This document shows positions 1 through 8,543 of a stretch of DNA of 64,000 bases, piece after piece. Made by a program: the position numbers and the translations under genes. This DNA comes from Nitrososphaeraceae archaeon. Lineage in GTDB: Archaea; Thermoproteota; Nitrososphaeria; Nitrososphaerales; Nitrososphaeraceae. Every line of letters begins with the position of its first letter. Position 1 is the stretch's first letter. Location: the NCBI GenBank assembly GCA_009377575.1, contig WHTU01000010.1:1-64000 (forward strand), read 5' to 3'. The notes under the pieces were generated by a model. That model ran no database searches. It had not been told where the DNA came from and saw only the letters and a list, made by a program, of their open reading frames with translations.

Positions 1-132
1 ATATTTTGCTACTGGAAGGCCAAGCTGGCCTAAACCTATTATAAGAACTTTGTCGAAGCGAGAATTATTTTCAGTTCCCAAAGAGCTTGATTGTGAGCTC
101 CCGCTAATTATCTCAAAGTCCTCTTTAGGCAA
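1..132 (-). CDS. Rossmann-fold NAD-binding dehydrogenase, N-terminal part (cut by window edge)
   Basis: Only the first 44 or so codons lie in the window; the gene runs off the left edge on the minus strand. After a serine-rich leader of about 28 residues comes a hydrophobic strand and the dinucleotide-binding loop GLGQLG (motif GxGxxG), followed by LPVAKY. This is the start of a Rossmann domain as found in UDP-sugar dehydrogenases and 6-phosphogluconate-type dehydrogenases; which family cannot be told from this fragment. A TTG at 130-132 gives the start shown. Another in-frame TTG at 160-162 would add ten residues. No ATG or GTG is available in frame before the upstream stop. Confidence 0.55.
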   Translation of the reverse strand, partial: MPKEDFEIISGSSQSSSLGTENNSRFDKVLIIGLGQLGLPVAKY

Positions 133-162
133 AGTGAATCCACAAATAGTATTATCTAACAA

Positions 163-460
163 CCGAGAAATTTATGGTTTTATTGTTTAATATACAGTAA
201 GATAGTGAAAACTAGTAATATTTTAGTGCGGATAGGTACAGTGCTTTGTTATGATTAATATTTTAAACAGTGAGTAAATTAGTGATCTTCCCCTAAAACG
301 GTAATCATAGGTAGAATAATCCCACGATAGATACTCCTTCGTATAGCCCAGAATTAGGTTGTCCTCTTTCGGCAGATCCACTCTAAGGAAAGGCCAATTT
401 CTTCAGAGCTAACAATAAGATGGTTAAAATATGATGAGAATTTCGTTACTGATGTGGATT
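163..460. other. Intergenic region with divergent promoters
   Basis: No convincing gene in either strand. The right end holds an AT-rich TATA-like box (about 424-432, ttaaaatat) roughly 30 bases before the ATG at 461. Nothing else stands out. Confidence 0.4.
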
Positions 461-796
461 ATGGAGAATCGAAGCGAAGCTGTTACCAGATATAAAGTTA
501 ACCAGCTAATCGATACTGGTATAAGCATAACCTTAAGTCTCTCCGAGGATGTGGAGCTGGAAAAGGTGTCCCAGCAACAGCAAATATTGGACTCGATTGA
601 CAACCTCGTCTCAGATAAGGATATTAAACAACAAGTAAAGCCGTTCCTGGAAGCCATTCTCAGAGCTCAACCACAGACCGTGGTCAATACGTACTCTCAG
701 ACAACTATACAGATTACCATGCCTAAAAGGCGGTTTCAGAAGATTGGAATTCCGCAGGTCGGAGATACCCTTGCAATAGATATAAGGAAAGATTGA
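461..796 (+). CDS. Hypothetical protein, about 111 aa
   Basis: I do not recognise this family. The product is hydrophilic with a predicted helical middle (a Gln-rich stretch near residues 35-40) and a C-terminal part rich in beta-type residues ending IGIPQVGDTLAIDIRKD. The frame is open from an ATG at 431, but the ATG at 461 lies about 30 bases after a TATA-like sequence, the usual leaderless distance, and skips a hydrophobic run unlike the rest, so 461 is preferred. It has no membrane segment and no cysteine or histidine motif. It is separated from the next gene by 138 bases and probably has its own transcript. Confidence 0.6.
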   Translation: MENRSEAVTRYKVNQLIDTGISITLSLSEDVELEKVSQQQQILDSIDNLVSDKDIKQQVKPFLEAILRAQPQTVVNTYSQTTIQITMPKRRFQKIGIPQVGDTLAIDIRKD

Positions 797-934
797 AACA
801 AGTATTCTTAATCCACTAGTTTCCAAAGAATCTTATTGCTAGCTAATTCCATCCGGATGTCATTACACCCCAAACTCAGAAACACCTTCTTCTCGGCAGA
901 TTAGAATAAATAGAGTTAGTGGGCGAATATTCTC

Positions 935-1198
935 ATGCAGTGCGCAGTATATGATACATATGTTAAAAAGAAAGATGGGAACGTTATGCATTTTGATGTT
1001 GTCGTGGAAGCAAAGACTCCACACGAAAAAGCTATCGAATATGGCAAGAAGTATTTGGAAACCGTAGGAGAGGGAGAACAACAGATGACTCAAGAGGAAT
1101 GCCAATTCTGCCACATCCAGCAAGCTCCTCCGACGATAGAGACAGATATTCAAAGTAACGGCTATTATATTCAAAAAATGGAAGGTTGTCCTGCATAA
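935..1198 (+). CDS. DUF2024 family protein
   Basis: A protein of 87 residues matching the pattern of the DUF2024 family: the opening AVYDTYVKKKDG, then MHFDVVV, a central YGKKYLE helix and the EEC-x2-CH motif (residues about 56-60). The family is a small single-domain fold of unknown biochemical role found in bacteria and archaea. Length agrees with family members. The TATA-like gaataaatag at about 903-912 lies some 28 bases before the ATG, consistent with a leaderless monocistronic transcript. The Cys and His residues could bind a metal, but this is inference. Confidence 0.75.
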   Translation: MQCAVYDTYVKKKDGNVMHFDVVVEAKTPHEKAIEYGKKYLETVGEGEQQMTQEECQFCHIQQAPPTIETDIQSNGYYIQKMEGCPA

Positions 1199-1300
1199 CC
1201 ATTTAAGTCTCTCCAGCAATTGTACTTGAGAGCTCGGAAAATGTGTCGCTTTGCTTGAATCATTCGATTTTTACGGCACTCCGTTGAGAGATAATTAACA

Positions 1301-2458
1301 TTGAGACTTACTAAATCCGAAGAAAAAATCCTTGCTGGGAGTATGGGAGAGATCTATGCTTCTGCCTATAGAGTGTTACTGGCGATAGGACAGGCAACTG
1401 AAGCCGAAAAACTGGTTCCGATAGAATGGGCTCATGTTTCTGGTGTAAACTATAATACTATCGGCGATGCAGGAGTTGATTTCCTACAAGAAGTATCCAA
1501 AGAGGTACGGTTCAAGGTTAGAACGACTATAAATCCTATGGGCTTTGATAGAACTAAACCCGTTACACTTTCTAAAAATTTTTTGTCGAAGCAAATGCAA
1601 ATTGTGGAGAGTTATAGAAGAATGGGAGCCATACAATCATTTTCCTGTACTCCATATGAAATATTCAATCTTCCGAAAAGAGGTACTCCTGTGAGTTTCG
1701 CAGAAAGCAGCGCAGCCGTCTTTTCCAATTCTTTCCTGGGGTTGATGACAAATAAGGAAAGCGCTCTTAGTGCACTTGCAAGTGCTATAACAGGAAAGTC
1801 CCCATATTCTGATCTTCGTATAGAGGAGTCACGATCACCGAGAGTAGCCATAAAACACGGTGGCGTCGCGATAAACACTGAAACTGATTACGGCTTACTT
1901 GGTTATATAGCCGGAAAAATCGCTAAAGATAGCTGTATTGCTTTTTCAGATCTGAAAAGCGAGATGGAAATGATGCCTGCAAAAGCGATTTCCTCAGGCC
2001 TAGGAACCTCAGGATCCTGTGGAATGTTTACGACTGGCAGTAAACAGGCAGGTGATTCCGTTGCAATAGACGACGAGGAAATGACTAGAGCCAAAGACGA
2101 GTTAAGTACCGATGAGGATGGCGACCTCATTCTGTTTGGTAGTCCACAACTCGGGCTTAGCGAGCTAACTTATCTGCACGACCTAATCGCAGGACGAAAA
2201 TTTGATAAAAGATGTATTATTTTTTGTTCACGATACGTCCATGATCAAGCTAGGAAAATTGGACTAGCTGCAAAAGTAGAGTCATCAGGAGCAGAATTTA
2301 TGTGCGATTCTTGTATGTGTCTTTCGCCATTGATAACCCGAGACAACACTGATTCCATCATTACCAATAGTGTAAAGGGAGCATATTATATGAAAAATTC
2401 CAATCGTGTCGGCGTAGCGCTAAAGGATATGAAAACCATCGTTGGAACCTATAGCTGA
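1301..2458 (+). CDS. Aconitase X catalytic (large) subunit; probable phosphomevalonate dehydratase large subunit
   Basis: A 385-residue protein with the hallmarks of the aconitase-X large subunit: it opens with LTKSEEKILAG and continues with the VPIEWAHVSGVNYNTIGDAG region. In archaea the separate large and small subunits form mevalonate 5-phosphate dehydratase, which makes trans-anhydromevalonate phosphate in the archaeal mevalonate pathway to isoprenoid lipids (known from Aeropyrum pernix). Cysteines around residues 236-240, 302-305 and 330-336 are candidates for the iron-sulfur cluster. Start is TTG, chosen because the family begins at this motif. The small subunit follows directly, overlapping or nearly touching its end, so the two are translated together. 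Confidence 0.85.
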   Translation: MRLTKSEEKILAGSMGEIYASAYRVLLAIGQATEAEKLVPIEWAHVSGVNYNTIGDAGVDFLQEVSKEVRFKVRTTINPMGFDRTKPVTLSKNFLSKQMQIVESYRRMGAIQSFSCTPYEIFNLPKRGTPVSFAESSAAVFSNSFLGLMTNKESALSALASAITGKSPYSDLRIEESRSPRVAIKHGGVAINTETDYGLLGYIAGKIAKDSCIAFSDLKSEMEMMPAKAISSGLGTSGSCGMFTTGSKQAGDSVAIDDEEMTRAKDELSTDEDGDLILFGSPQLGLSELTYLHDLIAGRKFDKRCIIFCSRYVHDQARKIGLAAKVESSGAEFMCDSCMCLSPLITRDNTDSIITNSVKGAYYMKNSNRVGVALKDMKTIVGTYS

Positions 2459-2465
2459 TTACGTC

Positions 2466-2876
2466 ATGAATAAAATTAAGTGCATATGCATCGTAAAAGG
2501 ATTCGCCAAAGGCGAAGCTTTGATATCAAACACACCCATAAATTTTCTTACGATGATTGACGCTGAGAATGGGGAGATCAAGGATCTAAACCATTACCTC
2601 TACGGCAAGACATTAAAGGATAAGATATTCGTTTTCCCATATTCAGTAGGTAGCAGTGTTGGGGCCTACGTCTTGTACAGCTTGAAAAAAAAATCGGCCG
2701 GCCCATTGGCTGTTGTATGTTCAAACAAAATGGACATAACGACGGCTTCTGGATGTGCGATATCAAACATACCCGCTGTTTACCTCAAACACAGGAACAT
2801 CATTGACGCGCTCAAGAATAGCCAGGCATTGGTTGTTGATGGGGAAAGAGAGCAGATATTGATTTATCCAAATTAA
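2466..2876 (+). CDS. Aconitase X small subunit (DUF126); probable phosphomevalonate dehydratase small subunit
   Basis: The swivel-domain partner of the preceding gene. Visible family features are GEALISNTPINFL near the start, a glycine/serine loop VGSSVGAYVLYSLKK (about residues 64-78), and the closing region SGCAISNIPAVY. The frame could start at an ATG at 2442, inside the large-subunit gene, but the ATG at 2466 gives the family-like start NKIKCICIVKGFAKGEA and leaves 7 bases between the genes. The pair forms one heterodimeric enzyme; in bacteria and fungi the two parts are often fused in one chain. Confidence 0.83.
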   Translation: MNKIKCICIVKGFAKGEALISNTPINFLTMIDAENGEIKDLNHYLYGKTLKDKIFVFPYSVGSSVGAYVLYSLKKKSAGPLAVVCSNKMDITTASGCAISNIPAVYLKHRNIIDALKNSQALVVDGEREQILIYPN

Positions 2877-3002
2877 GTGTAAACAACAAATTTTTTCAAT
2901 TCCTCGTTCCGAATAATGCACGATCATGAAGTGGCCCTTCAGACTGAAAGCATGTTACATGTACATAATCCTTTTATTAGGTGTGTGAGACTAAATAATT
3001 GA

Positions 3003-3224
3003 TTGGCTAGGTTTTGTCCCGAATGTGGTGGTGATATGAAATTTGACAATCCTAGTAAGAATTTTGTATGCAAGGGTTGTGGCTTGTTTGTTTCCAGCGA
3101 AAAATTAGACGAATTAAGAGACAAGGCGGCTGAAAAATATTATGAAACTGGGGACGGTAGAAAACGAGTACACAATGACTATCTTGACTGGTGGCAAAGT
3201 TCAAAGAAAGATAAACAGAAATAA
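3003..3224 (+). CDS. Small zinc-ribbon protein (RPB9/TFS N-domain-like)
   Basis: A protein of 73 residues starting with TTG. Residues 5-27 carry CPECGG and CKGCGLF, a CxxC-x14-CxxC zinc ribbon that resembles the N-terminal ribbon of archaeal TFS and RNA polymerase subunit M/Rpb9. The C-terminal half is charged and helical (DELRDKAAEKYYE, then DYLDWWQSSKKDK) and lacks the second ribbon with its catalytic acidic hairpin, so it is not a full transcription cleavage factor. It could act in transcription or translation; the role is unknown. It is a single gene between aconitase X and the tRNA thiolase. Confidence 0.7.
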   Translation: MARFCPECGGDMKFDNPSKNFVCKGCGLFVSSEKLDELRDKAAEKYYETGDGRKRVHNDYLDWWQSSKKDKQK

Positions 3225-3433
3225 TCCAGAATAGATAGTTGAGTTCTGTAATAAGTTTACATGTGAGTGACAGCTAATTGTAAATTCGATAAATTCGTTA
3301 GGTATCGTTGACTGAGATTATCGAGACCTGTGTTCGATCACTTTTTGACAATTCCCAGTCAGTCCGAATTTAAATTCAAAAAGATTTAAATAAGAAGTAT
3401 TGTCCCTTTGCCTTTGCAGCCCCCTAATAGAAG

Positions 3434-4366
3434 ATGGAAACATGTAATAAATGTAATAGAAATCCGCCGGTCTATTTTAGAGAATATTCGGGGGAAAAGC
3501 TTTGCAAGAGATGCTTTATAGAATCAATAGATCGCAAAGTGCAGCGAACGATAAACAAATTTTCAATGATCAAATTTGGCGATCATGTAGCTGTAGCTAC
3601 GTCAGGCGGGAAGGATAGCTTGGTTCTATTGAGCATTCTCAATGCCGTTATTGACACTGCCAGGGGAATTACAATTAGCGCAATTACAATTGATGAAGGT
3701 ATCTCTGGATATCGAGATGAATCATTGAAGATAGTCTCAGAATTTTGTTCTAAACTGGGCGTGCCACTTACTATTCTGTCATATAAGGAACTCTTCGGAA
3801 CTCAAATGGACGAAGCTATGAAGATAAGACCGTCAGCAAAATTAACATCCTGTACTATTTGTGGAACGTTTCGTAGAAGAGCGATAGACATAGCAGCAGA
3901 GCAGGTAGGGGCAAATGTAATTGCCACAGCGCATAACTTGGACGACGAGATACAAACATTCATGATCAATCTCTTTGCAGGTGACGTAAATCGAATGGGA
4001 TGGAACCAAGCTTCTTCGAGCTACAAGACAGGTTGCATGAAGAAGATCAAACCGCTGGCTGATACATATGAGAGAGAAATCGTATTCTATGCACTGCAGA
4101 AAGAAATTCCATTCCAGAGCGAGCAATGCCCATACATGAATGAAAGCATTAGGGAGGAAATCCGTGAGTTTCTAAACAGGTTGGAGAAAGCACATCCCGG
4201 AATAAAATACAATTCGTACAAGTCTGCAGCTGATATTTCAGCTCTTGTTCGGGGCGGAAACAATCATGAGAGTGTAAGGGGCATTTGCGAAAACTGTGGC
4301 AGAGATTGCGCTAAGCAGATCTGCTCCGTGTGCAAGATTCAGGAGAATTTCAAGCCATTAAGTTAA
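3434..4366 (+). CDS. tRNA 2-thiolation PP-loop ATPase, TtuA/Ncs6 family
   Basis: 310 residues with the full TtuA/Ncs6 layout: an N-terminal zinc finger (Cys4, Cys7, Cys24, Cys27), the PP-loop SGGKDS at 57-62, the paired cysteines CxxC at 140-143, a later Cys232 that fits the third [4Fe-4S] ligand of TtuA, and a C-terminal zinc finger ending in CENCGRDCAKQICSVC. Enzymes of this family adenylate a tRNA uridine and replace its oxygen with sulfur supplied by a ubiquitin-like carrier. Substrate (U54 versus wobble U34) cannot be fixed by eye. The gene is followed by the SRP RNA and is probably transcribed alone. Confidence 0.85.
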   Translation: METCNKCNRNPPVYFREYSGEKLCKRCFIESIDRKVQRTINKFSMIKFGDHVAVATSGGKDSLVLLSILNAVIDTARGITISAITIDEGISGYRDESLKIVSEFCSKLGVPLTILSYKELFGTQMDEAMKIRPSAKLTSCTICGTFRRRAIDIAAEQVGANVIATAHNLDDEIQTFMINLFAGDVNRMGWNQASSSYKTGCMKKIKPLADTYEREIVFYALQKEIPFQSEQCPYMNESIREEIREFLNRLEKAHPGIKYNSYKSAADISALVRGGNNHESVRGICENCGRDCAKQICSVCKIQENFKPLS

Positions 4367-4410
4367 ATTTGTTCGGTAATTGGACAAGAACATTGTGCGA
4401 CACTAACATA

Positions 4411-4418
4411 AATATAAT
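4411..4418 (+). promoter_or_regulatory. TATA box of the SRP RNA gene
   Basis: The sequence aatataat begins about 29 bases before the predicted 5' end of the SRP RNA, the normal archaeal TATA to start distance. Confidence 0.6.
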
Positions 4419-4439
4419 CTAACGTAGGATTACATATTT

Positions 4440-4754
4440 GGAGACAGGGAGGATCGGGGTGTTAGTCGTACCCCATACCAGAAACCGACTTCATGCTGGG
4501 ATCAGCAACCGCTGGGTAAATCTACTGGTACAAGGTACCTGCTTGCCTAGCTGAAATGAAGTCATGCCGTGCCGGATGGTTATGAGCAGCATGTCATGCG
4601 AAGGCATGGTCTTGACTGCGTATAGTCGAAATGGGTGAGGTCCGGGAGGGAGCAACTCTAAGATTGCATGGTTATGCTGGCACGTCTACGTGGCAGATCT
4701 CGCAAGGCTTGAGAGGGGGCTTTGGACCTTTATTGGAACCAGTGGGCTGTCTCC
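4440..4754 (+). ncRNA. Signal recognition particle (7S) RNA
   Basis: The universal SRP domain IV (helix 8) sequence is readable at 4633-4660: a gtgaggtccgggagggagca core followed by actctaa, the binding site for SRP54. The ends pair perfectly: ggagacag at 4440-4447 with ctgtctcc at 4747-4754, which sets the boundaries at about 315 nt, normal for archaeal SRP RNA. Helix 6, the SRP19 site, is closed by acttcat (4488-4494) pairing with atgaagt (4556-4562). Near the 5' end gggg (4456-4459) pairs with cccc (4471-4474) around a gttag loop, typical of the Alu domain helices 3/4. The transcript guides SRP to ribosomes making membrane and exported proteins. Confidence 0.92.
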
Positions 4755-4883
4755 AATAGCACCTCGATTTGTACCTTTTGTTCTCGGACTTGCTAAATTA
4801 AGCAATGATCAAGATCAAATTAATAAATCACTGATTGCCAGATTGCACTTGCGGGCATGTATGTCATGCTTAAGGCTTGGATT

Positions 4884-5888
4884 TTACAACCAGTGGCTGA
4901 GACGGAAAATATCTTCAACCGGCTCTTTTTTTAATATCCTGATTAAAGCTCTTGCTTGAGGTACTGAAAGCATAGGCTTCTTAAAATGATTGTCGATACC
5001 GATCCTCGGGCATGCGACTTGTACAAACGCATCTATGTGACTAAATATCTGCATTCTTTCCTCAGTTATTTCGGTCAATCCAATCAATCTCACCTTCATT
5101 CCAACTTTTTCAAACTCTTTCTTCAGTTCCAGCGCGCGGGTCTTTGCAAACTGACCATCCTTTATACCAATAATTATTCCAACCATATGAGCGTCGACAG
5201 CTTTGTAGATAGACAGAATCGCTTTCCTGTGTAATTCCTCAGCGACGCTACTTACTTCAGTGTACTCCTGAAAATAAGGATCAAGCATGAATGTTTGTTT
5301 CCCTGTCGATAAAGCTACCCCGGCTGAGTGGAAAGTACTTTGCCCCAAAAAGACAAAGCAATCCACTTCATCTAACTCACTATGAGCAGGGTAAAATTCG
5401 CATCCAAAAACCTGTCCGTCATTGAGCTGGCCTTTACCCCTTCCTATAGTGACGCTCATTCCTGATTGTTCAAAGATCTTACGAACGTTCTCAAGCTGAC
5501 GTAAATGTTGACTAATTGTTAGTAGCGATACATTTTTATAATTTCTGTTTAGGAGTTCAGTTGCCAATCGCCTTGCAACTTCATCAAAAGGCATATCCTC
5601 ATATGCGTCTATCATGACGATCTCTTTTCCAAAACCATCCATCGAGATTGTATGCCCTATGTTAAAGAGAATTTCGGCCCCGAGCACGTTGGCTGCATGT
5701 GTATTGAGGTCGCACGAACCCCAGCAGGTATCTCCTATTATGTAAACTGGTATTTCGAATTTGTCTGCGATCATGTCTGCCGTTTCCTGAATTTTAGACA
5801 TAAGTCCGTCAGGACCATCCAATGCAACAGATTTTGGTTTCCTCTCTTCAATTATTCTGAATATTTTCTGGTTATCGATCAATATCAT
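4884..5888 (-). CDS. dph2: 2-(3-amino-3-carboxypropyl)histidine synthase Dph2
   Basis: 334 residues of the archaeal Dph2 type. The enzyme is a homodimeric [4Fe-4S] non-canonical radical SAM enzyme that transfers the aminocarboxypropyl group from S-adenosylmethionine to a histidine of elongation factor 2, the first step of diphthamide synthesis. The three cluster cysteines are visible: Cys59 (GDTCWGSCD), Cys163 (GQVFGCEFYP) and Cys293 (VACPRIGID), near-identical in spacing to the Pyrococcus enzyme (59, 163, 287). Full length, with no break. It converges on the SRP RNA, ending about 130 bases from it. Confidence 0.9.
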   Translation of the reverse strand: MILIDNQKIFRIIEERKPKSVALDGPDGLMSKIQETADMIADKFEIPVYIIGDTCWGSCDLNTHAANVLGAEILFNIGHTISMDGFGKEIVMIDAYEDMPFDEVARRLATELLNRNYKNVSLLTISQHLRQLENVRKIFEQSGMSVTIGRGKGQLNDGQVFGCEFYPAHSELDEVDCFVFLGQSTFHSAGVALSTGKQTFMLDPYFQEYTEVSSVAEELHRKAILSIYKAVDAHMVGIIIGIKDGQFAKTRALELKKEFEKVGMKVRLIGLTEITEERMQIFSHIDAFVQVACPRIGIDNHFKKPMLSVPQARALIRILKKEPVEDIFRLSHWL

Positions 5889-6066
5889 GCCTATGCTCTA
5901 ACTTCCACCGAGTTTTGCTGATACCATTCAGTTCTATGGCAATAAAAATGCATACACTAAGAACAAAATTTTATAGACAAACCCTCCTCTTCCAACTGCC
6001 CGTCAAGAGAGGTTGAAATCGAAAATTTAGTTGTAATACGGATTAACTTGCAGAATAACTTGTGAT

Positions 6067-8457
6067 TTAAGAAGCATTCTTGATCTTAAGTAGTAAAACT
6101 TTTTTGTTGTTGTTCAACTGGGAACCTTTCCATATGCTTGGAAAATATATCTTTGCATTTTGATCAGTGACCAATTTAAATCCACATTCACCCAGGGTAT
6201 GTGATATACGACTTTCGTGCTCTCCATAGTCGTCAATGTCAGTTAGAATTTGCACGGTACCATCATGACGTACCTTAGGTTTCATAATTGAAAGTAATGA
6301 TTTGAATGATACGATTTGGGTCGAATCTTCTCTTTGGTCCAATATATCTCTGGATAGGACAATAATGAAATTATCCACCACACTGTCAAATAAATTTGGA
6401 ATTAACTTTTGAGGACTTCCCCAAAATGCAGATGCGTTAGGTGGATCCAACATTGCAAACCGATTTTTGGCTCTAAGAACTTCCTGCTGATCTTGACTTA
6501 TGCCAATAAAATATTCAGCCCAATTGTCTATGGCCACTTGCTCAAGCATCTCTCCATTCAACATCGCGAGCTGGACGTTTACTTTTAAGAATAATTTTTT
6601 TGCATCAGCAATCGTCCGATTCAATTGAGTTGAGGGGTTACCTTCATGGAAGAATTGATAAATCAAGTTCCATCTTTGTTTAAATACATCCGGAAATGTC
6701 TTACTATGCAGTAGTTCTTGGAATAATTTGGTTTCTGCGAAATCTGCAAAGAAAGCATCCGTTCGCGAGACGGCCTCAAGTTTGGGGAGATACAATTCGT
6801 CATAAAGACTCGTAACTCTATCCCATGCTCGAATAGGATCTGAACTCATATATGTAACTGACAGGTCAGCTAACCAGAGTATTTCTGCGAGGAGACTAAT
6901 TTTTTCTGAATCATATCCTTCAGCAGATAAATCTTTCAAGAGACTTGAGAATGTATTCCGTGGCTCTTTCAGCGCAGAGTACGGAAAATCAGTATGCCAA
7001 ATAAGTGCTTCTATCACTAGGCTCTCCTTTGGCCTTTCGTATGCTCTTGATTGCAAATACTCTGGATGCGTGGTGGAAAATTCGGCCTGCATCTTCAGTG
7101 AGTGCGCGTGATCCCGAAAATACTCTTCAAATTCTGATGGATTCAAGATGAAATAGGCTTCATGAATTCTAGTCTTCTTGAGTTCACTAATAGTTCTGCT
7201 AACCTTCGGTCCTATGACAGAGACCGGCGTCCCGTTATCGTTGACAGCTGTTGCTACAAATGTTGATTGTACCGGATCATAGTCATGCAACAGAGCTGAA
7301 ACAAGGATGAGTTCGTAGTCGTTCCCAGTAAACACAAATCCACGAAAATCTCGGGGTAACATTTGCAAGACCATATATGAAACCTCTAGGCTATGGTGAA
7401 AATTATGGTACTCTGTCGAGCCCTCGCCTAATCCTTGGTTGTCGTACGCGTTTCTTAAGAAACTTGTTAGCGTTTTTATTTTGCGAATACTGTTTGGAGG
7501 AATACCTCGATCAGTAGCAACCTGAATTATGGCGGTAATCAGTTCTTCGTCCTTGGCATTTGCGAGATTCTTGTTGATGTCGCTTATAAAGTTCCTTTTT
7601 GAGCGGGGTAAGTAACGAGCTACTTCCTCATAAATTATTCTAAGAGGCAAACTCTTATTAAGATAAATGCCAAAAATAGTTATCCCGTGAGGATATTTTA
7701 TTCTTGGTTTCTCTCGTTCAAATACCTCTTCGGAAGCGCTTACCAATGCTTTATTCAGGTCGGTTATTCGGGCTCTAATTTCCTGACCCTCTAACGATTG
7801 GAATTCCCGGGGGTCGATATATCTTGATCTCTCTGTGTTCATCACCATCCACTGAGGAATTTTTACTCTATATCTGAAGTAACCTCGTTTGCTCTGTTGC
7901 GAGGATAGGAATGCAATTCTTTCCTTAATTGTAACGGCAACATTTCTACGTCCATTTGAAAACGGGAGCTCGTTGTCACGAACAACCTGAATTATTATTT
8001 CCCTGTCTTTGGATTGGAGACCAAGGAGTATATGCCAATATTTGCCTTTATCGAGCCAACTTGGAGCTTTAGTTTCTTTGTCCCAAAAATCGATGGGACC
8101 TAACGGGAGATAACCATTTTCATACTGCTTGGTTTCGGGATTATAGGAACGATACTGATAATCTCCAATTTGAGGATCAAGCTGTTTTGCCTTGTACTTC
8201 GCCGATAATACCCTCTCTGCCGATCTAGTTAACTCCCGATAAGCCATCGCACCCCAGATAGTTCCTAACGCACTCATCAACGTAAGTATAGCCGCAACGG
8301 TGTCGACTTGGTTAGTTATGAAGTAAGTTGGAGTTAGAGGTATTCCAAACCATCCAGTTGCAAGTAATCCACTGAATGTCAAAGTGATGAAGAGCCATCT
8401 TGCTAGATCATTGTAGTAAAGGCTAAATGACTTGGTTCCATCACCGAAATAACTCAT
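6067..8457 (-). CDS. Membrane-anchored class I PDE-like HD-domain protein fused to a degenerate TrmB-like methyltransferase domain
   Basis: 796 residues. Two membrane helices at about 20-40 and 52-72 are followed by a charged cytoplasmic region (80-340) without a recognised fold. Residues 345-620 read like a class I cyclic-nucleotide phosphodiesterase catalytic domain: YHNFHH (His351 and His355), LLHDYD (His391-Asp392), WHTD (Asp490) and WLADLS (Asp531), in the correct order and spacing. Residues 640-790 resemble TrmB-type tRNA methyltransferases: YFIGIS with a long helix, a loop before LIPNLF, and ILTDIDDYGEHE near the GF(K/E)L strand. The glycine-rich SAM loop is missing, so this part may be a non-catalytic sensor or scaffold. 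No other gene shares its transcript. Hydrolysis of a cyclic nucleotide is inferred, not shown. Confidence 0.72.
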   Translation of the reverse strand: MSYFGDGTKSFSLYYNDLARWLFITLTFSGLLATGWFGIPLTPTYFITNQVDTVAAILTLMSALGTIWGAMAYRELTRSAERVLSAKYKAKQLDPQIGDYQYRSYNPETKQYENGYLPLGPIDFWDKETKAPSWLDKGKYWHILLGLQSKDREIIIQVVRDNELPFSNGRRNVAVTIKERIAFLSSQQSKRGYFRYRVKIPQWMVMNTERSRYIDPREFQSLEGQEIRARITDLNKALVSASEEVFEREKPRIKYPHGITIFGIYLNKSLPLRIIYEEVARYLPRSKRNFISDINKNLANAKDEELITAIIQVATDRGIPPNSIRKIKTLTSFLRNAYDNQGLGEGSTEYHNFHHSLEVSYMVLQMLPRDFRGFVFTGNDYELILVSALLHDYDPVQSTFVATAVNDNGTPVSVIGPKVSRTISELKKTRIHEAYFILNPSEFEEYFRDHAHSLKMQAEFSTTHPEYLQSRAYERPKESLVIEALIWHTDFPYSALKEPRNTFSSLLKDLSAEGYDSEKISLLAEILWLADLSVTYMSSDPIRAWDRVTSLYDELYLPKLEAVSRTDAFFADFAETKLFQELLHSKTFPDVFKQRWNLIYQFFHEGNPSTQLNRTIADAKKLFLKVNVQLAMLNGEMLEQVAIDNWAEYFIGISQDQQEVLRAKNRFAMLDPPNASAFWGSPQKLIPNLFDSVVDNFIIVLSRDILDQREDSTQIVSFKSLLSIMKPKVRHDGTVQILTDIDDYGEHESRISHTLGECGFKLVTDQNAKIYFPSIWKGSQLNNNKKVLLLKIKNAS

Positions 8458-8543
8458 GTTCTTTTCACCATTGTGTTTTTAGATTTCGAATTTATAGCAC
8501 AACTTCAATAACCTTGCGGGATAGTTATACTGACCAAGCTAAT

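Noticed and set aside
4690-4959. Plus-strand open frame of 89 codons after and within the SRP RNA
   Set aside because: Its first part lies inside the SRP RNA 3' arm, and the rest is opposite the dph2 gene; it is a by-product of those features.
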